35,122 nt of DNA from an uncultured Bacilli bacterium. Lineage in GTDB: Bacteria; Bacillota_I; Bacilli_A; RF39; UBA660. How positions within the stretch are numbered: the first letter of the stretch is position 1; every line of letters starts with the position of its first letter. Shown one piece after another: positions 33,420 through 35,122 of this stretch. The position numbers and the translations under genes were made by a program. The stretch lies in the NCBI GenBank assembly GCA_944368815.1, contig CALVXD010000070.1, positions 1 through 35,122 on the forward strand, read 5' to 3'. Under the pieces are notes generated by a model. That model was not told the DNA's origin. It searched no databases and saw nothing but the letters and a program-made list of their open reading frames with translations.

Positions 33420-33640
33420 CTGTAACCCTTTATGGTGTTTACTCAGAAAGACTGTTTCTCTTCTTATTAGTCATATTTCTTCTAACTCAGATGCTGTTTC
33501 TATTTTCTTATTAGTTCGCAGTATCCAAATCCCTAATGGAAAATATGTATTCTAATAACGAGGTTGTCGTAAGCTAATAAGCTAGAGTATCGTTGCCAAT
33601 TATATTTCACAAAAATCCAATCTGAAAGGTGGTGATATTT
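33420..33640 (+). ncRNA. Candidate bridge RNA region in the IS110 leader
   Basis: IS110-group elements encode a bridge RNA in the left non-coding end that pairs with donor and target DNA. This leader is non-coding and has nested pairing, for example AACGA (33557-33561) with TCGTT (33589-33593) around AAGCT/AGCT. Which loops guide the target cannot be told here. Confidence 0.4.
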
Positions 33641-34921
33641 ATGACTAATTCTTTGTTTATCGGTGTTGATGTTTCACTCCAATCTAATCAAATTTGTGTT
33701 GTAAATTTTGATCAACATAAGTTCTTTAATTTGAAATTTTCTAATACTCCAGATGGTTGTGAAGAGGCAATTAATAGAATTAAGGATATCTATGATAAAT
33801 TTTATTTTGATAAAATTATTGTTGTTTGTGAAGCTACTGGAATGTATTCTTTTCATTTAGCTTGTTATTTTTCATCGCATGAATATCTTAATAACTTTAA
33901 TACTGAAGTTTATCAAATTAACGCTCATGACTTTGCTAAATATAAGGATAGTTTTCCTGATGTAGAAAAAACTGATCCGTCAGATGCTTATATCCTTGCC
34001 GATTTTGCTAGAGTTGGTAGAACTAAGCAATTACATCCTTTTCGTGGTTCGCAACACATTGCTCTTCAGCGTTTAACTAGACAAAGATATCATATCTCTA
34101 AAAATCTTGTTAAAGAAAAACTTTATGTTATGAATAACATTTATTTATCTTTTTCAGGACTAATTATTGCTAACAAGAAGAATAAACCTTTTTCTAATAT
34201 GTTTGGTGCTACTTCTTGTGCTATTTTTGATAACTTTGACTCTCCAGATCAAATTGCTGAAACTCCCGTTGATGATTTGTTAGATTTAATTTCAAAAGTG
34301 GGGAAAAACCGAACTAAAAACCCAAATGAGAAGATTGATTTACTAAATAAAGCTATTCGCTCTTCTTATCGATTAGATCAAACTGCTTATAACGGTATTA
34401 ACATCGCTGTTGCTTCTTCTTTAAATACTATTCGCTTCTTAGAAAATGAACTTAAACAAGTTGATAAAGCTATTTTGGATACCGTTAGTGGTTTGAATTC
34501 TAACGCTTATAATTCTTTACTTTCTATTCGGGGTATTGGTAAAGTTTATGCGGCTGGTATTTTGGCTGAAATCGGTGATATTAATTATTTTAAACACAAT
34601 TCCAATTTAGCTAAATATGCAGGACTTTACTGGAATAGAACACAATCAGGTAAATTTGAAAAAGAAGATAAAAAATTCTCACAACACGCTAATAAATATC
34701 TTCGTTATTACCTAATCGAAGCCACTGCTTCTTGTGTTAGAATGAATTTCCCTTTTATTAAGAATTTTTATGATTCAAAATTTAAGGAAGTTACTAAACA
34801 TCAGCATAAACGTGCACTCGTTTTATCTGCTCGTAAACTTGTTCGTTTGATTTTTGGATTACTGCGAAAAAATCAATATTACAGTCCTATAGACTCGAAT
34901 ACTCAATCTTTAATAAACTGA
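33641..34921 (+). CDS. IS110-family transposase (DEDD, RuvC-like)
   Basis: A 426-residue transposase. N-terminal RuvC-like catalytic domain: LFIGVDVSLQSNQICVVNF (first Asp), IIVVCEATGMYSF (Glu) and DVEKTDPSDAYILADFAR (the Asp pair). C-terminal transposase-20 domain: LLSIRGIGKVYAAGILAEIGDINYFKHNSNLAKYAGL and a Ser-containing region that carries the second active residue in this family. ATG 33641 is chosen with AAAGGTGG upstream; an in-frame GTG at 33629 lies in the ribosome binding site. The frame is intact, so the element is probably active. Confidence 0.94.
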   Translation: MTNSLFIGVDVSLQSNQICVVNFDQHKFFNLKFSNTPDGCEEAINRIKDIYDKFYFDKIIVVCEATGMYSFHLACYFSSHEYLNNFNTEVYQINAHDFAKYKDSFPDVEKTDPSDAYILADFARVGRTKQLHPFRGSQHIALQRLTRQRYHISKNLVKEKLYVMNNIYLSFSGLIIANKKNKPFSNMFGATSCAIFDNFDSPDQIAETPVDDLLDLISKVGKNRTKNPNEKIDLLNKAIRSSYRLDQTAYNGINIAVASSLNTIRFLENELKQVDKAILDTVSGLNSNAYNSLLSIRGIGKVYAAGILAEIGDINYFKHNSNLAKYAGLYWNRTQSGKFEKEDKKFSQHANKYLRYYLIEATASCVRMNFPFIKNFYDSKFKEVTKHQHKRALVLSARKLVRLIFGLLRKNQYYSPIDSNTQSLIN

Positions 34922-34976
34922 GTTCGTTAGAAGTAGCGAACTAATGTTTAGTTTTTTGCTAAACACTTTTTAGCGT
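34922..34976 (+). terminator. Hairpins after the IS110 transposase
   Basis: AGTTCG/CGAACT directly after the stop codon, and GTTTAG/CTAAAC with T-rich loop and tail. They probably end transposase transcription and may belong to the IS right end. Confidence 0.55.
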
Positions 34977-35007
34977 GGAATAATTTGTTTGGTAAGGGAG
35001 AAATTAT

Positions 35008-35121
35008 TTAAAAACTTCTATAACTTCTATCTTGACATATTACCAGATGCCAAAGACGTGCTACATCAATTTGACGATAACCATCCACAAAAAGTAATGT
35101 CAATAGCTCCAAATCTTTCTT
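35008..35121 (-). pseudogene. Truncated helix-turn-helix gene at the window edge
   Basis: The minus strand is open from the window edge: KKDLELLTLLFVDGYRQIDVARL, then a stretch that loses similarity (WHLVICQDRS) before a stop next to the IS110 end. The first part looks like the start of a helix-turn-helix of sigma-region-4 type found in mobile elements. Loss of the recognition helix suggests the gene was cut by the IS. Short and partial, so tentative. Confidence 0.35.
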
Positions 35122-35122
35122 C

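Larger units (their letters stand above)
33300..34990 (+). mobile_element. IS110-family insertion sequence (boundaries approximate)
   Basis: Contains one full-length DEDD transposase and about 340 bp of non-coding leader. IS110 elements lack clear terminal inverted repeats, so the ends cannot be fixed by eye; the left end lies between the PAP2 start and about 33430, the right end a little beyond 34921, before the truncated gene at 35008. Codon choice (CTT for Leu, C-ending codons) differs from the TTA-rich host genes, in keeping with recent acquisition. Confidence 0.75.
27733..35122. mobile_element. Element B: second serine-recombinase element in spoIVA (partial)
   Basis: SpoIVA homology stops at Trp (TGG, 27730-27732), where the family has T-P-W-Y, and foreign sequence follows. 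From there: a TndX/TnpX-like recombinase, two tiny genes, an SSB-like gene, two winged-helix genes, a divergent XRE switch, a membrane protein, a structured 265-bp block, a PAP2 phosphatase and an IS110 insertion. At least 7.4 kb; the other end and the spoIVA start lie outside. The orientation matches element A: the recombinase 3' end faces the downstream spoIVA piece. Confidence 0.8.

Overview
The window reads as chromosome of a very AT-rich Bacillota, probably a Bacilli lineage near the former gut Tenericutes or Erysipelotrichales (inferred from codon use, the delta subunit of RNA polymerase and the origin-type gene order; I cannot place it more precisely). Positions 1-6154 hold the conserved block next to oriC: rpmH, rnpA, yidC, khpB/jag, mnmE, mnmG, rsmG. 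After it come an SPFH protein, a long ParB-like protein without an adjacent parA, a class A penicillin-binding protein, a DUF1934 protein, argS, rpoE, two activase/dehydratase-like CoA-enzyme relatives, a WG-repeat protein, two small membrane proteins, an XRE-S24 regulator and HU (to 19403).

Downstream of HU on the minus strand lies the sporulation gene spoIVA, the same adjacency as spoIVA-hbs in Bacillus subtilis. Here spoIVA is cut into pieces by two independent serine-recombinase elements. The C-terminal piece is 19508-19780. Element A (about 7.1 kb, 19776-26890) follows, then the middle piece (26891-27732), then element B from about 27733 to the end of the window. The N-terminal ATPase part lies outside. 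Joining the two sides of element A at the shared CATAT restores an uninterrupted SpoIVA reading frame with the family sequence IHMIKV. This is the logic of the B. subtilis skin element in sigK, but in a different sporulation gene and with two elements in series.

Element A carries a large serine recombinase whose 3' end crosses the attachment site, so its C-terminus would change from DKS to a 35-residue tail in the excised circle. It also carries a small SHOCT-like protein, a resolvase, a possible HUH-type Rep protein and an XRE regulator, which together suggest a plasmid-like circle. A cargo block of a macro-domain protein, a PD-(D/E)XK nuclease-like protein and a protein with a hydrophobic C-terminus may be a defence or toxin module. 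A near-identical 42-bp promoter-like block precedes both the Rep gene and the recombinase operon.

Element B has a TndX/TnpX-like recombinase, an SSB-like OB-fold protein, two small winged-helix proteins separated by about 260 bp packed with dyads, a divergent promoter/operator switch with an XRE repressor, a second 265-bp multi-dyad segment richer in G+C than its surroundings, a PAP2 phosphatase and an IS110-family insertion sequence with a long leader that may encode a bridge RNA. The IS appears to have truncated a helix-turn-helix gene at the right edge. No rRNA, tRNA or CRISPR array was seen.
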